From the NCBI RefSeq assembly GCF_947179515.1, contig NC_067481.1:28104086-28168085 (forward strand): a DNA stretch of 64,000 bases, written 5' to 3'. Origin of the DNA: Apodemus sylvaticus. Taxonomy: Eukaryota; Chordata; Mammalia; Rodentia; Muridae. The notes under the pieces are model-generated. The model ran no database searches and was not told the origin of the DNA. It worked only from the letters and a program-made list of their open reading frames with translations. How positions within the stretch are numbered: position 1 is the stretch's first letter; the number at the start of each line of letters is the position of its first letter. Made by a program: the position numbers and the translations under genes. Shown here one piece after another: positions 12,120 to 24,589 of this stretch.

Positions 12120-12446
12120 TCTTAGTCAAGGTTTTACTGCTGTGAACAGACATCGTGACCAAGGCACTATTACAAGGACAAAATTTAATAGGGGCTGGCT
12201 TACAGGTTCGGAGGTTCAGTCCATTATCATCAAGGCGGGAGCATGGCAGCATCCGGGCAGGCATGGTGCAGGAGGAGCTGAGAGGTCTACATCTTCATCT
12301 GAAGGCTGCTAGTAGAAGAATGGCTTCCAGGCAGCTAGAATAAGAGTCTTATAATTTACACCCACAGAGACACACCTAGTCCAGCAGGGCCACACCTTCT
12401 AATACTGTCAGTCTCTGGACCAAGCATATACAAACCATCACAGTCT
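12120..12446 (+). repeat. Rodent interspersed repeat starting CTTAGTCAAGG
   Basis: Matches a common mouse repeat that opens GTCTTAGTCA and carries GGGGCTGGCTTACAGGTTCG and GCATGGCAGCATCC. I recall such elements as the URR1-type family, but the family name is uncertain. Confidence 0.55.
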
Positions 12447-13660
12447 CTATGTGGTTTGCTCATTTTAATTTCTATTTATCATCTGAATAAACTACCATGT
12501 AGTTGTTGCCAGTTCACCCTATTGACAGTGTTTGGGTGGCATCTGGGGTTTTTTTGTTTTTGTTTTTGCTGTTCTATGCAGATAAAATTCCTGGGATTTT
12601 TATCTGACCCATTCAGGAGGTCTGCCTAGAAGCAGAAATTCAGGTACTGGGTGACTGAACTTTGAACTTGGCTGTAACTGCCAAGATGTTCTCTAAAGTG
12701 GCTGAGTCTCTATCCTTCCTCCTACCAGAAACAACTGTACAAGACCACATCTGACCAGCATTCGCTATCACACTCCCCCCACCCCTTTTTTGGCAAGGTC
12801 TCATGGTGTGGCCCTGGCTCACTTGGAACTCACTGGTCTAGACTAGGTTGGCCAAAACCTCAGAGCTCTGCCTGTACTTCCTCCCAGACTAGGATTCAAA
12901 GGTGGGTTACTATGCCTAGCTTCTATCCTCTCTTTTCTTTGGGTGTTTGTACGTGTACATGATGAGTGTGTGTACTCAGAACCTAGAGGACCACTCAGTG
13001 TCATCCCCACCAAGGCCATGCACTTCTTTGCGATAGGATAGGACGTCTCATTGGCCTGAAGCTCATCAGCTGGGCTAGACTAACTGCTCAGTGAACCCTC
13101 AGGAAGTCTCCATTTCCCCAGTTTGAATTACAAGCATGGGCCACCCTCCTCCTTTAAGTGTGAGTTCTGGGGACTGAACTGAGGCCCTCACACTTGCCTG
13201 GGAAACTCTTTGTTCACTGAACCAGTCTCTCCTGTTGGGCTTTTCTCTTGTCTTTTGCAATGATGATCATCAAACCCAGGGTGTTATGAATGCTGGGTAG
13301 GTGCCTTACTGCAGAACGGTATTCCTACTTATTTCTTATTTTTGCCAGTCTGTTGGATGTGAAGAAGCGGTACGCCCTTTAATGTGATGCCCTGACCGAG
13401 GTAAAGCGTGTGTCCTGGGCTCATTATCCACTTGGGTTTCCTCTGGATAAATCACTCCGATTGGCATCCTCAGTTATCCTGTAGTTGCTTTTGATGAATA
13501 CTATAAAAAGCCCATGTAAGGGCACCGGTGTCAAATGCTGGAATGGCGGCACATGCCTTTAACCCTAGTTCTGCAGAGGTAGAGACAGGCAGACCCCCCC
13601 CCCCCCAGGGGCTCACCAGCCAGCCTGGCCTAATCAATAAATCCCAAGTAGCAGTGAGAG

Positions 13661-13875
13661 AGACACAGTCTCGAAGAAAGGAGATGGCTTAGTGGTTAAC
13701 AGCACTTGTTGCTTTTCTAGAGGACCTGGGTTCAATTCCCAGCAACCACATGGTGGCTCACGAGCATCCATAACCCCGGTTTCAAAGCCCTCTTCTGACC
13801 CCTGAGGGCGTGAGGCACACACATGGTGTGTATGCATACGAGGAAAACATTTATCCACATGAAATTAAGTAAATA
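13661..13875 (+). repeat. B3/B2-type SINE
   Basis: The tRNA-like head GGAGATGGCTTAGTGGTTAA is followed by TTCAATTCCCAGCAACCACA and a short A-rich end. Confidence 0.85.
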
Positions 13876-13957
13876 ATTCTAAGAAAGAGAGACAGAGAAA
13901 TGACTCTTGAGAAACAAAATTCAAAGTTAACCTCTGATCAATAGTACGCGCGCTCGG

Positions 13958-13989
<32 letters not shown>

Positions 13990-13993
13990 ACAT
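13958..13993 (+). repeat. (CA)n microsatellite
   Basis: A CA repeat with a single T interruption near its end. Confidence 0.95.
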
Positions 13994-14069
13994 GAGGAAG
14001 GAGGGACAGAAGGAGGGAAGGACTGAAAGTGGTTTGAACAAAAAAGGTTATCTTTCATATCAAGAAATC

Positions 14070-14260
14070 CTGGGTCTGGTGAGATGGCTCAGTGGTTAAG
14101 AGCACTGACTGCTCTTCCAAAGTTCCTGAGTTCAATTCCCAGCAACCACATGGTGGCTCACAACCATCTACAATGTGATCTGACTCCCTCTTCTGGTGTG
14201 TGTCTGAAGACAACTACAGTGTACTCATGTACATAAAATAAATTAAAAAAAAAAAAAAAG
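14070..14260 (+). repeat. B2 SINE
   Basis: Nearly full-length forward B2, from TGGTGAGATGGCTCAGTGG through the B2 body to an A tail at about 14246-14260. Confidence 0.95.
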
Positions 14261-14274
14261 AAATTCTGGAATTG

Positions 14275-14419
14275 AAACCTGGCAGTGGTGGCCATGCCTT
14301 TAATCCTAGCACTCAGGAGGCACAGGTGGGCGGGTCTCTATGAGTTTGAGGCCAGCCTGGTGTACATGTAGAGCTACATAGTGAGACTCTGTCTCATAAA
14401 AAAAGAAAGAAAGAAAAAA

Positions 14420-14479
<60 letters not shown>

Positions 14480-14482
14480 GAA
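14275..14482 (+). repeat. B1 SINE with expanded (GAAA)n tail
   Basis: Forward B1 (CAGTGGTGGCCATGCCTTTAA ... GAGACTCTGTCTCA). Its A tail has expanded into about 80 bp of GAAA repeats (14400-14481). Confidence 0.93.
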
Positions 14483-14944
14483 AATGGCAGGAAGGAAGAC
14501 ACCCTGGAACTGGTTAATCCAGACTCAGTTGAGGCACTGGGATGCAGGTTCTGCCATCTTTCTTTTCCATGCCCCTTTCTGGAGGGTAAAAGAAGATATG
14601 CAGAGAAGAAACAAAAGAAGCTAGTAGATACTTTTCAACCTTGAGTCCCCCCCAGAGCCACTGCCTCCCACCTCCCCTCTCCCTCCCCCAATCAGATAAT
14701 CTTCCTTTCTTGCTTGGTGACAAAATTCTATATATATCCATGCCTAAACCAATTATTGGATAGAGGAACAAAATCATTAGTATGTTTCGACCAATCACAG
14801 CTCATGGAGGGAGCTAGGGAAGGGTCATCTTTGCCCAAAGCCTTAAAGCCTGACACAGTCCAGTGTGTAATGATGAAGACAGAGAAATGATGTCATTTAG
14901 AATATACTCAAGATATCTGCCCTTTTTTAAAAAAGTCTTTTTAT

Positions 14945-15125
14945 TTTTTCTTAAGATTTACTGTTATATCTAAGTACACTATAGCTGTCTCCAGACACAC
15001 CAGAAGAGGGTGTCAGACTTCGTTACGGATGGTTGTGAGCCACAATGTGGTTGCTGGGATTTGAACTCAGAACCTTTGGAAGAGCAGTTAGTGCTCTTAA
15101 CCGCTGAGCCATCTCTCTAACCCCT
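14945..15125 (-). repeat. B2 SINE
   Basis: Reverse-oriented B2 ending in GAGCCATCTCTCTAACCCC. The flanks share AGATATCTGCCC (14911 and 15126 areas), the likely target-site duplication. Confidence 0.93.
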
Positions 15126-15169
15126 AGATATCTGCCCCTTTTAAAAAAAGATTTATTTATATAAACAGA

Positions 15170-15525
15170 CCACATTCTTTTCTTTTTAAATATTTATTTG
15201 TTTATTTATTTTATGTATATGAGTACACTGTAGCTGTACTGATGGTTGTGAGCCATCATGTGGTTGCTGGGGATTTGAATTCAGAACCTCTGCTCTCTCT
15301 GGTCGGCCCTGCTCCTCCAGTCGACCCCGCTAGTTTCGGCCTAAAGATTTATTATTACATATAAGTACACTGAAGTTGTCTTCAGACACACCAGAAGAGG
15401 GTGTCAGATCTCTTTACAGATGGTTGTGAGCCACCATGTGGTTGCTGGGATTTGAACTCAGTACTTTTGGAAGAGCAGTCAGTGCTCTTAACTGCTGAGC
15501 CATTTCTCCAGCCCCCCACCCCCTT
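15170..15525 (-). repeat. Two adjacent reverse B2 SINEs, the first truncated
   Basis: A first B2 copy (about 15180-15290) loses its tRNA-like part. A 45-bp GC-rich junction (CTCGTC/GTCGACCCCGC type) follows, then a second, nearly complete B2 (about 15340-15525). Confidence 0.8.
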
Positions 15526-15912
15526 TTTAAGGCAGGGTTTTACTGTGTGTGTATTTCTAGCTGGCCTCAAACTCAGATCAGCTATCGCTGCCTTCTGAGC
15601 TCTGAGATTAAAGGTGTGTGTACTACTATGCCTAGCCCTGGTCTGTTCTTTTTTAAAAATTACTTTTAGTCCTGGGGATTGACTTGGCATATGCCAGGCA
15701 ACTGTTTTACCTGAGCTACATCCTTTTTGAGATGGGGCATCACTGTGTAGCCATGGCTGGCTTAGAGTCCTGATCCTTCTGCTTCAACATTCAGAGGGCT
15801 GATTTCCGGAAGGTCCTTCCATATTGTGAATAATGACCTTTATCTGTTTTATGTGTCCCTAACAGTGTCATCCAGGCTGTCACTTGCCTCTTCACCTGGT
15901 TCAGAATGCCAT

Positions 15913-15914
<2 letters not shown>

Positions 15915-15960
<46 letters not shown>

Positions 15961-16030
15961 CACACACGGACACACGGACACATACACATACATACACACA
16001 TATATACACATTACACATATATATATATCT
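15915..16030 (+). repeat. (CA)n and CA-related repeat with (TA)n end
   Basis: A pure (CA)n run to 15957, followed by ACGGACAC variants, CATACA variants and a short TA run. Confidence 0.95.
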
Positions 16031-16572
16031 TAGAGGGCTTTGGGGGGCTCAGCACTATAATAAAAATCAATCTTTTCTGAATTGTGTTCCTTACATCAGA
16101 ACCGTTTGCCTACTCTCAGCTTGCCTGCATTTTCTCCTCATTATTGTAAAGTTCTGTTTCTCACTTTTAGCTCTCTAATCCATCTGGAATTAATATTTAT
16201 GGATGGCGTATAGAGGTTGCACGTGAAAAGCCATTGTCCCAACACTTTTTATTGAATAGCCTGTTCTCTCTTGCTGAGTGCTGTGGCACCCCTCCCCCAT
16301 CATAAATCAAATTCCCACATACACTTGGCTCCGTTTCTGGCCACTCTGTTCTATTGATCTCTTTGTCCAGCCCGGCACCAAGACCACATTGTTTTAATTA
16401 CTATCACTTTCAAAGAAAAGTCTTGGTATCTCTTTGGGGCGGGTCACTTTCTTCTTCAGCAGGGTCCATTGCTCCCTTGGCCCTATGCTGCTCTGTATGA
16501 GGGTTAGAGTTAGTCTCACTCCGAAGTTTCCACTGAGATCTTTACTGGGTATGTGTGGAATCAATTGATAAA

Positions 16573-16576
<4 letters not shown>

Positions 16577-16606
<30 letters not shown>
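16577..16606 (+). repeat. (GT)n microsatellite
   Basis: About 15 GT units. Confidence 0.95.
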
Positions 16607-16611
<5 letters not shown>

Positions 16612-16726
16612 GCGGGGGGAGGGGGGGAATTGTCATCGAGAATGATGGGGAGAATTCTCAAGCGTAACTGATCTATTTAGTTCTCTTCAAATATAGTATA
16701 GTGCTTCATTCAGAAATGTCTTGTGG

Positions 16727-18215
16727 CCGGGCGGTGGTGGCACACACCTGTAATCCCAGCACTCTGGGAGGCAGAGGCAGGCAGATTTCTGAGTTCGAGG
16801 CCAGCCTGGTCTACAGAGTGAGTTCCAGGTCAGCCAGGGTTATACAGAGAAACCCTGTCTCGAAAAAAACAAACAACAACAACAACAAAAAATCTTGTAA
16901 GCTGGGCATAGTGGACCATGCCTTTAGTCCTAGCACTTAGAAGGGAGAGAGTTAAGCAGATCTCTGTGAGTTTGAGGCTAGCCTGGTTTAGGTAGAGAGT
17001 GCTGGGATGTCCAGGGCTATGCAGAGAGATCTTGTCTCAAAACAACAGCAGCAGCAGTCAACATCAGCAACAAAAATGTAACATTGTTTTTAATGTAACA
17101 TTAAAAGTCTAACATTTAGCAGGGCAGTGGTGGTGCACGCCTTTAATCCCAGCATTTGGGAGGCAGAGGCAGGCAGATTTCTGAGTTTGACGCTAGTATG
17201 GTCTACAGAGTGAGTTCCAGGACAGCCAGGGCTACACAGAGAAACACTGTCTCGGAAAAAAATTGTAACATTTAAATATCTTGATGTTTTAAAAAAGAAT
17301 ATTTTTGTGTATGGATGTTTTGTCTGTGGAGGCCCTCGGAGGCCAGAAGAAGACATGAGATCCCTTGGGACTAGAGCTGCAGATGATTGTGAGCTGCAAG
17401 GAGGCTGGCAACCAAACCCAGCTCCTTCTGTGACAGCAGTCAGTGCTCTTAGCCGCTGGGCCATCCCTCAGCCAGTTGGTTTGTCTGTCTGTCTCTCCCT
17501 TTTCCTCTCCCATACCTCTGTGTATGTGCTTCTTAATTTTTTTTGTTTTTTGTTTGTTTTTTGTTTTTTGTTTTTTTTGTTTTTTTTTTTTTTGGTTTTA
17601 CGAGACAGGGTTTCTCTGTGTAGCCCTGGCTGTCCTGGTCACTCTGTAGACCAGGCTGGCCTCAAATTCAGAAATCTGCCTGCCCCTGCCTCCCAAATGC
17701 TGGGATTAAAGGCCTGCACTACCACTGCTAGTCTTTAAATTTTCGTTTTAAGACAGGGTCTTGATATGTAGAACAGGCTGGCCTTCACCTCTCAATGTAG
17801 CTCAGGCTACCCTTGTATTTGTTATTCTTTTGCTTCAGCTTCCTGAGTGCTGGGGTTATGCTCAGGTGTGTGAATAACTTTTATTTTTATGTTTTTGGAG
17901 ACAGAGTTTCTCTGTGTAGCCCTTGCTGTCCTGGAACTTGCTTTGAAGACTAGGCTGGCCTTGAACTTACAGAGATTCACCTGCGTCTGCGTCCTGAGTG
18001 ACACAACCAGGCTAAAACAGCAAAACTTTCTTTCATTCTGTTTTTTTTTTTTTGGTTTTTTGGATTTGGTTTTTTCAAGACAGGGTTTCTCTGTGTAGCC
18101 CTGGCTGTCCTGGAACTCACTCTATAGACCAGTCTGGCCTTGAACTCAGAAATCTGCCTGCCTCTGCCTCCCAGAGTATTGGGATTATAGGCGTGGACCA
18201 CCACCGCCCAGCCAG
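16727..18215. repeat. Dense SINE cluster (seven B1-type, one B3)
   Basis: Order: B1 + (16727-16890), old B1 + (about 16900-17050), B1 + (17116-17265), B3 - (about 17285-17472), B1 - (17590-17735), diverged B1/B4-like - (about 17740-17875), B1 - (about 17895-18015), B1 - (18070-18215). Forward and reverse copies face each other, so long inverted repeats are available. Reading frames here are B1 translations. Confidence 0.85.
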
Positions 18216-18629
18216 CAAAACTTTCTAATGAGTGATTGTTAACTGGTAGAAACATTGATATTTTCTATTTCATTTGTATTTGGATGCTGATCTTTATCCA
18301 GTTACCTAGCCAACGTCCCTTATAATAATTCCAGTAACATGGAGGCTGGACGGGTGGCTCAGTGGGTAACATACGTGTGGTTAGGACTTGTCTGCGCCTG
18401 GATCCCCAGTGCTAGTGTGCAGCTGGGTGTAGCTGCATGCTCCGAGGGAGTGGCAGGCAGCACTCAGAGGCCTCGCTGGCTGGCCATAGCCATTTAATCA
18501 CAGCAGCAAAGCTCTCTGTTTAGCAAGTGGTCCTGTTCCAAAACCCAAAGAAGGTGGTAAACAGTGGAAGATACCTGAAGCACAACTCTGACCTCAACAG
18601 GAGTACGCAGAAGCAAGCACACTTGCACG

Positions 18630-19660
18630 CGCGCCCCCCCCCCCCCACACACACACAGAACTGTTGGACAAATCTAGGCTCTCTTAGATTTTTCTTTATT
18701 AATAATTCATCTATGAAGATGCCAGTGATTCTGTCTCTTTTATATTCCTTAACCTTTTAAAACTATCTTATTGTTAAAAAAAATAAAACTTATATGCCTG
18801 TATGTGTGTGCCGGGGTGTGGGGATGTGTTGTGAAAGGCTCACACTATGCATTCCTGGCTGGCTGGCAACTTGCTATGTAGCCCAGGCTGGCCTCAAAAA
18901 ACTAAGAGGTAACCTCTTGCCTCTGTCTCATCCGTGCTAGGATTAAAGACTGAAGGCATGTGCCACCATAACTAGCTACAATAATATTTTGATTTATTTA
19001 TTGTGTGTACATGAGTGTGTGTGTGTGTGTGCCTGCACACGCCTGGAGGTCAAAGGACATCTTGCTGGAGTTGGTGTTCTTGTCCTAGCCCTTCCCCCAT
19101 TTATCATCCAGTTAAGTAGTTTTTAAAGCCGACCTTCCTGTAGGTCTCAGATCCTGCTGGTGGGCTGCTCTGACCCTGCCCATTGCTGTGCACTGTCGGT
19201 TATAAACAAATAAAAGACGCCATGCATTCTCCTGAATTTTACAGCTCACAAGGTGCTCGAGAGTCCTCCATTATTAGCTCTCTGGTCTTTCTTGCCTCCA
19301 CTTTAGAAAGGGGAGATCTCAGCGGCCATGCCTGTGGCACCCAGAACAGCCCCTCCCCGTCCCCCCATTCTCTGCTTCCTCGGGAATAGAAGAATGGCCA
19401 AGAACAGTCTGGCACTCTGGTTTTGATGCTCTCGGGGGGGGGGGGGGGTCACAACCCTTAGGTTACCTGAAGTTCAACCTATGTAGCTCAGCCGGTGGAG
19501 GGTTTGCCTAGCGTGCCCATAGCCTGGGTGTGAGGCGCAGGCCTGCAATCTCAGCACTCTGCTCGCCACAACAGGCCAGAGGAGCAGGACTTCAAGGTCA
19601 TCCTCAGCTATATAGCCAGCCTGGGTTCTGTGACACCCCTTTTCAAAAATAAGACAGAAT
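18630..19660. other. Old SINE fragments and simple repeats
   Basis: A C-rich/CA run at about 18632-18657, a reverse B1-like fragment (about 18825-18975), a (GT)n stretch (19015-19031), a G-run (19434-19449) and a forward B4-like element (about 19488-19660). No gene seen. Confidence 0.6.
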
Positions 19661-19919
19661 AAAAATTAAACAAAGGGTTCGGGAAGACGTTCTAGGTCTT
19701 CAGGCTGGTGTCCTCAAAATATCTGTGAGGTTGATAGGGGAACAGGAGATGCCCTTGGATACCGGAGTGCTGACAGATGACAGGTGGGTGAGGAAAGTAA
19801 TTATTATTTCCAACCACCTCCTCCCTATGAGGAGTCCTCCTCCCTCTCCCTGTTTTTTTTTTTTTTTTTAAATACATTTTCTGGATAAGGAAATGGACGA
19901 CATGCGCGATAGGCTTGTG

Positions 19920-20150
19920 GCCCTTGAGTGTCCTCCTGTGTCGCTCGGCTAACAGCGGGGTCTAGCACGCAGGCCCCTTGGTCGTACTTTCCCAGCCTGG
20001 AAGTGGGCGCTGCGCAGGCCTCGCTCCTCCCAGCTCTTCACTCGCCATCAGCCCCAACGTTGCGCAAGCGCAGGGGGCGGCTGGAGCCTGTGAAGGCGCC
20101 CTCTCGTGGAGGACTGACCCCGTTGCAGTCTTTGTTGTTGTTCTGGGGGC
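19920..20150. promoter_or_regulatory. Small GC/CpG-rich patch with NRF1- and CTCF-like motifs
   Basis: An isolated CpG-containing patch in otherwise AT-rich repeat DNA. TGCGCAAGCGCA at 20061-20072 is one base from the palindromic NRF1 consensus. On the minus strand, CCACGAGAGGGCGCC at 20109-20095 is close to the CTCF core. This could be the promoter of an unannotated non-coding transcript or a boundary element; neither is shown by sequence alone. Confidence 0.4.
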
Positions 20151-20199
20151 GGGGAAGAGGAGGGAGAAAGCTGTGGGTGGAGTTTGGGAGGCAGAAGCC

Positions 20200-22000
20200 A
20201 GAATCAGATCGCACTGATGAGAATGCCGTTCCTTTGTCCCTCACAAAGCCGTATAATGTGCGTTTCGGATGTAGATGAAGAAATATGCTCCTTAGAGATC
20301 AAAAGGCAGACAAGAATGGATGAGATTGTAGAGAGACGACGTTTTCATTCATGCATGATGCATTCGTTCATTCAACATTCTCTGGGGTGGACAGATGGGA
20401 TAGGAAGCTGGTCGCCGATGAGGAGGGCTATGAGGAAAAAGTCCCTGCTAGCAAAGAGCGGCGCGGGGAGGGGATGGGAGGGGAGGGGAGCGGAGGGAAG
20501 CTCCTACTGGGCTTACTAGGACGAAGCTGAGAGAAACGGAGACCTGACCCATCCCCGACTACATGCTCTGACTGATGAGGACTAAATAAATAAAGAATTA
20601 AAAATGGGACACCCTGAACACCAGGAGGGATGCTATTTGTGATGGATCGAAGCAATCAAATATGTTTAAACCGTAATGATCATATTATTACTAACAAAAA
20701 CAAAGATGCTAATTGGTCACAGTCTGGAGGATGCTGGAAAATCAACCCATTATTTTGAAACCAGTATATTTAGATGTGGAAAGAATCGAGCGTTTACCCC
20801 CTTTCCTGAATGAACTGTGCCCCCTGAGAAGCAAATCCTGAGGGCAATTTTTCTGTCTGGCTATATTCCAGCTGCTAAAGGAGAGTGGCAGGATTTAAGT
20901 ATCACCATTTTGCAAGGCAGAACAGCAAAGGCTGTAAAGACTGACCGTGCGTGCCTCCAGATAAAGAACCTGTCCCCATCTGTGAAGTGGGCTTGCAGAG
21001 GAAGGAACCGAAATTCGACCCAGGCTCTAGATCCAACCATTCTCAGCAGGAGGTAGCAGTGTCCAGAGAATTCCATTCACGGAGGGTGGGAAGGGCACAA
21101 GGACGTGGTAGAACACTGGGGAGATGCTGTCAGCAAATCCAGGGTGTGGATGATTGCGGAGCTGATCTGGTTCCTTCACAGGAGACAGGGAAAGAGAAAG
21201 AAAGAGAGGGAGCGAGGAGAGAATGGAGAGATGCAAGGAAGGAAAAGAGGCAGAGACCATGGGAAGCCTATAAAAATGGAGATATTTACATCTGCCAACC
21301 AGTTACCGTGTCTCCACTATTTGGATCCTGATTCAAACAAATACATTGCTAAAAAAAAAAACCAAGAACAAAACAAAAACAAACAAAACAAGAACAAAAA
21401 CAAACAAGTGCGCAGGCTTGGGCACACACACACACACACACACACACTCTAAAACAAGTCTGTGAAATACATGTGGGGCTGTGGCACACCATTTGTAGTA
21501 ATCCCATTACTAAAAGAGACTGAGGCAGAAGCATCCTGAGTATCAGAGCAGCCAGAGCTACAACATAGTTAGACCCTCAAAGAGAAAGGTCTCAAAAAGA
21601 AAAAAAGAAAGCAAAACAAAGCAAAACATTGAAAAAATAGGCAAGTACCAAGGCGTGAGCTCACAGTCCCAGGCATTTGGGAAACTGAGGCAGAAGAATC
21701 CCTTAAACACTAGAGTTTGAGGTTAATGTGGGCAGCATAAGGCCCAGAGTCTCACAGAATGAATAAAGACAAAATTTACAAGAGACTGGAAATCAAGCAC
21801 AGGAAGCTGGATAACTGATAATCCCTTGCGATGATGTTTAAAGAGAAAGAGTCATTCTCTTTAAAAGATATGCACTGAGATACTGACAGATGAAATTAAA
21901 TGGGAGGCGGAACCTGGAAAAGATAGAGAGGAAGAGATTGGCCAGGAGTTGATAATTGTTGAAGCTGGGTAATAGATATATAAGGGCCCATTATTCTGTG
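20200..22000. other. Intergenic segment, no gene seen
   Basis: Mixed unique sequence and old B1-like fragments (about 21445-21600 and 21645-21765, forward), with a short (CA)n at 21424-21447 and an A/CAAA-rich stretch at about 21350-21410. Confidence 0.55.
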
Positions 22001-22192
22001 CATGTTAAAACTTTTTTTTTCATTTAGTGTATATATAGGTGTGAGTGTATGCCACATTTAGCAGGATTCCCCAGAGCTGGAGTTACAGGTGATTGTGACC
22101 TGCCTCTGTGCATGCTGGGAACTGACCTCCTCAGGTCCTCTGGAAAGGCAGCAAGTGCTCCCAACTTCTGAGGCATCTCTCCACCCTCCCTT
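22000..22192 (-). repeat. B3 SINE
   Basis: Reverse B3, recognised by CAGAGCTGGAGTTACAGGTG and the end GGCATCTCTCCACC. Confidence 0.8.
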
Positions 22193-22349
22193 TCGAAGCA
22201 GGGTCAATGTGTTGCTCTGGCTTGAACTTGCGGGAGATCAGCCTGCCTTTGCCTCCTTTGTGCTGGGACTAAAGGAGTGTACCTCCACACCTAGATCTAC
22301 TTTCCCCAAAACAAAACAAACAGAATAAAACAAAAATTTCCTGAACAAA

Positions 22350-24058
22350 AAGCTTAAGTCGGACTCTGCAACACTTTCCTGTTCCTAAGCCCCAAAGCCC
22401 TGAAGTTTTCCAGTGACCTGGGAGCTCTGGGGCCCTCCAGTGGATTCCTGCGACAATTTCAGGCTCTCCTGAATCTCAGTGCTCTTAGGGAAAATCAGAA
22501 GAGAAATAGCTGTAGCTTTTCCATTGAGGGAGTCCGGCCTTTGTGGACCTTGCGTTTTTTGTGAGTTGGTAACATTGGGGCACACTCTGCCTTAACACAG
22601 CCAAGGGTGTGATCTAAGGGCGCCAAAAATAGCCGTAGGACATCGGAGGAGGTGTCACACGGGAGACTCGGGGCAGGGCAGGGACATCTGCTAATTCTGC
22701 ACCCTGCAAGTTCTCAGTGTCTTCTACTCTCGCTTTGCCTCTAAACCCCTTGCCTCGCTCCTCTGTCTCTGAGAAGGCAGGAGATGCCAAGGTGACCCGG
22801 GGCACAAATGTCTGTCCATAAGCCTGAGTGGATGCCGACTCTGGAGATTTTGTGACTCTCCAGGGACACGCAGGGTGGTCAGGTGGGAAGAATGAAGGGA
22901 AAGGGACAAGGGCAAACCAACTTGCCCACGAGTCACCTGAAGGCAAGCCTGAACTGAGACATCTTTGCTTGGACATTCAGGGTGTGGGGAGGCAAGGAGC
23001 CCTAGTGGTGAGGCCATGCCCACAAAAACTGTGGAATGCTGACAATGGTGGGCACTAGTTCTTCCTCAGGGCTCAAGGGGAGAGTGTTCTGCTGCCTGTT
23101 CTCAGGAGAAGACCCTGCAAGAGAAGTGTAGATGCAGAAATGGAGGGCCAGAGGTGTCCACCATCGAGTGCATCATGGAGGAGCTGGACACAGGGCCATG
23201 CACTTTCTGAGTATTCAGTCAGCTGCAGCATGGTTCTGGAGGGAGTTAGGAACTGCCATACTTCAGCGCCATCAGCTGTAAAACATGGGCTATGGTAATG
23301 TCTGTCTCATGGTATTGCTGTGGGTATGTAATGGGTCAGTGCACAGAAATGCACATGAGCCTTTTTGGCACAGAGGTGGACAGGTCATCGGGTCTTTCTC
23401 ACCATCACCCAAGCCCCAGTCAGGCAGGGTTTTCTCATTTCTGTATGATATAGGTGACTGAACACGTGCTGCTATGGGTATTTTTGTGGGTTCTCTACAG
23501 AGGCCAGCAGCCATCATGAAGCTTACGGAGAGGGCTAGTAACTTAAGACTATGTCTGCAGGAACTGTCGAGCTGGGACTCCAAACTTATGGAATTAACTC
23601 CAGCTACATTGAGCTGGAGAGAGCCTCTCTGCTTACCTGTCCCCACTTGGCTGGTACCGTCTGGGTTCTCTCCAACCAGGCCTTCACATGGAAGATGCTG
23701 GCCTGGGGCTCAGGCTGGGCAACAGATACTTCGGCATGCTGTTAAGGAAGTTGCCAACCAGCCCCTACACTTACTAGTCGCTAGACCCCAGGTCATGTGA
23801 GTGGCCCAGGACACCTGTTCTACACCATGATGTTCTGAGGATGGGTTGGCCCAGGGATGGGGAAGGGGTGAGTGAGCAGCCAGCCTAGGAAGAAGAGGTA
23901 CAAGGGAAAGGCTTCAGAGAGGAGGGGGACACATGTGACCTGCTCAGAGTCTGCCCAAGGGACAAGGCAGGAAGGGAACACCAGGCAGAGAGAACAGCCT
24001 GGATGGAGGCCAGGAAATTAAGAGGACACATTAAGCTAGGTCAGAGTCTAGGGATGTT

Positions 24059-24060
<2 letters not shown>
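22350..24060. other. Unique intergenic segment, no gene seen
   Basis: Little recognisable repeat content. Open frames are short, lack family similarity I know, and have no convincing splice partners. A (TG)n run follows at 24061-24090. Confidence 0.55.

Positions 24061-24090
<30 letters not shown>
24061..24090 (+). repeat. (TG)n microsatellite
   Basis: Fifteen TG units. Confidence 0.95.
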
Positions 24091-24091
<1 letters not shown>

Positions 24092-24204
24092 TGGGGAGGT
24101 GACGTTCTAATCAAAATGGTCACAAAAATAGAGGAAGGGCCAGAAACCCATCTGCTGGGGATGAGTTGGGAGCCCTTGAGTTGTTGAAATTTTAAAGGGG
24201 ATGG

Positions 24205-24578
24205 TGTCTTAGTCAGGGTTTCTATTCCTGAAAAAACACTATGACCAAGAAGCAAGTTGGGGAGGAAAGGGTTTCTTCAGTTTACACTTTCACATTGCTG
24301 TTCATCACCAAAGTAAGTCAGGTCTGGAACTCAAGCAGGTCAGGAAGCAGGAGCTGATGCAGAAGCCATGGAGGGATGTTTTTTACTGGCTTGCTTCCCT
24401 TGGCTTGCTCAGCCTGCTCTCTTATAGAACCCGGGACTACCAGCCCAAGCCCTCACCCCTTGATCACTAACTGAGAAAATGCCTTACTGCTGGATCTCAG
24501 GGAGGCATTTCCTCATCTGAAGCTCTGTGATAACTCCAGCCTGTGTCAAGTTGGCACACAGAACCAGCCAGTACAGAC
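24205..24578 (+). repeat. Interspersed repeat starting GTCTTAGTCAGGG
   Basis: Same family as the copies at 38028 and 39790. It shares CTATGACCAAGAAGCAAGTT, AGGAGCTGATGCAGA and the end GTGTCAAGTTGGCACAC. Single copy here, no internal part. Confidence 0.8.
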
Positions 24579-24589
24579 GGGGTGGGGGA

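Noticed and set aside
14381..14644. Lys-rich 87-codon frame
   Set aside because: Translation of the (GAAA)n tail of a B1 SINE.
15826..16178. Thr/His- and Val/Cys-rich frames
   Set aside because: Translations of the CA/GT microsatellite at 15915-16030.
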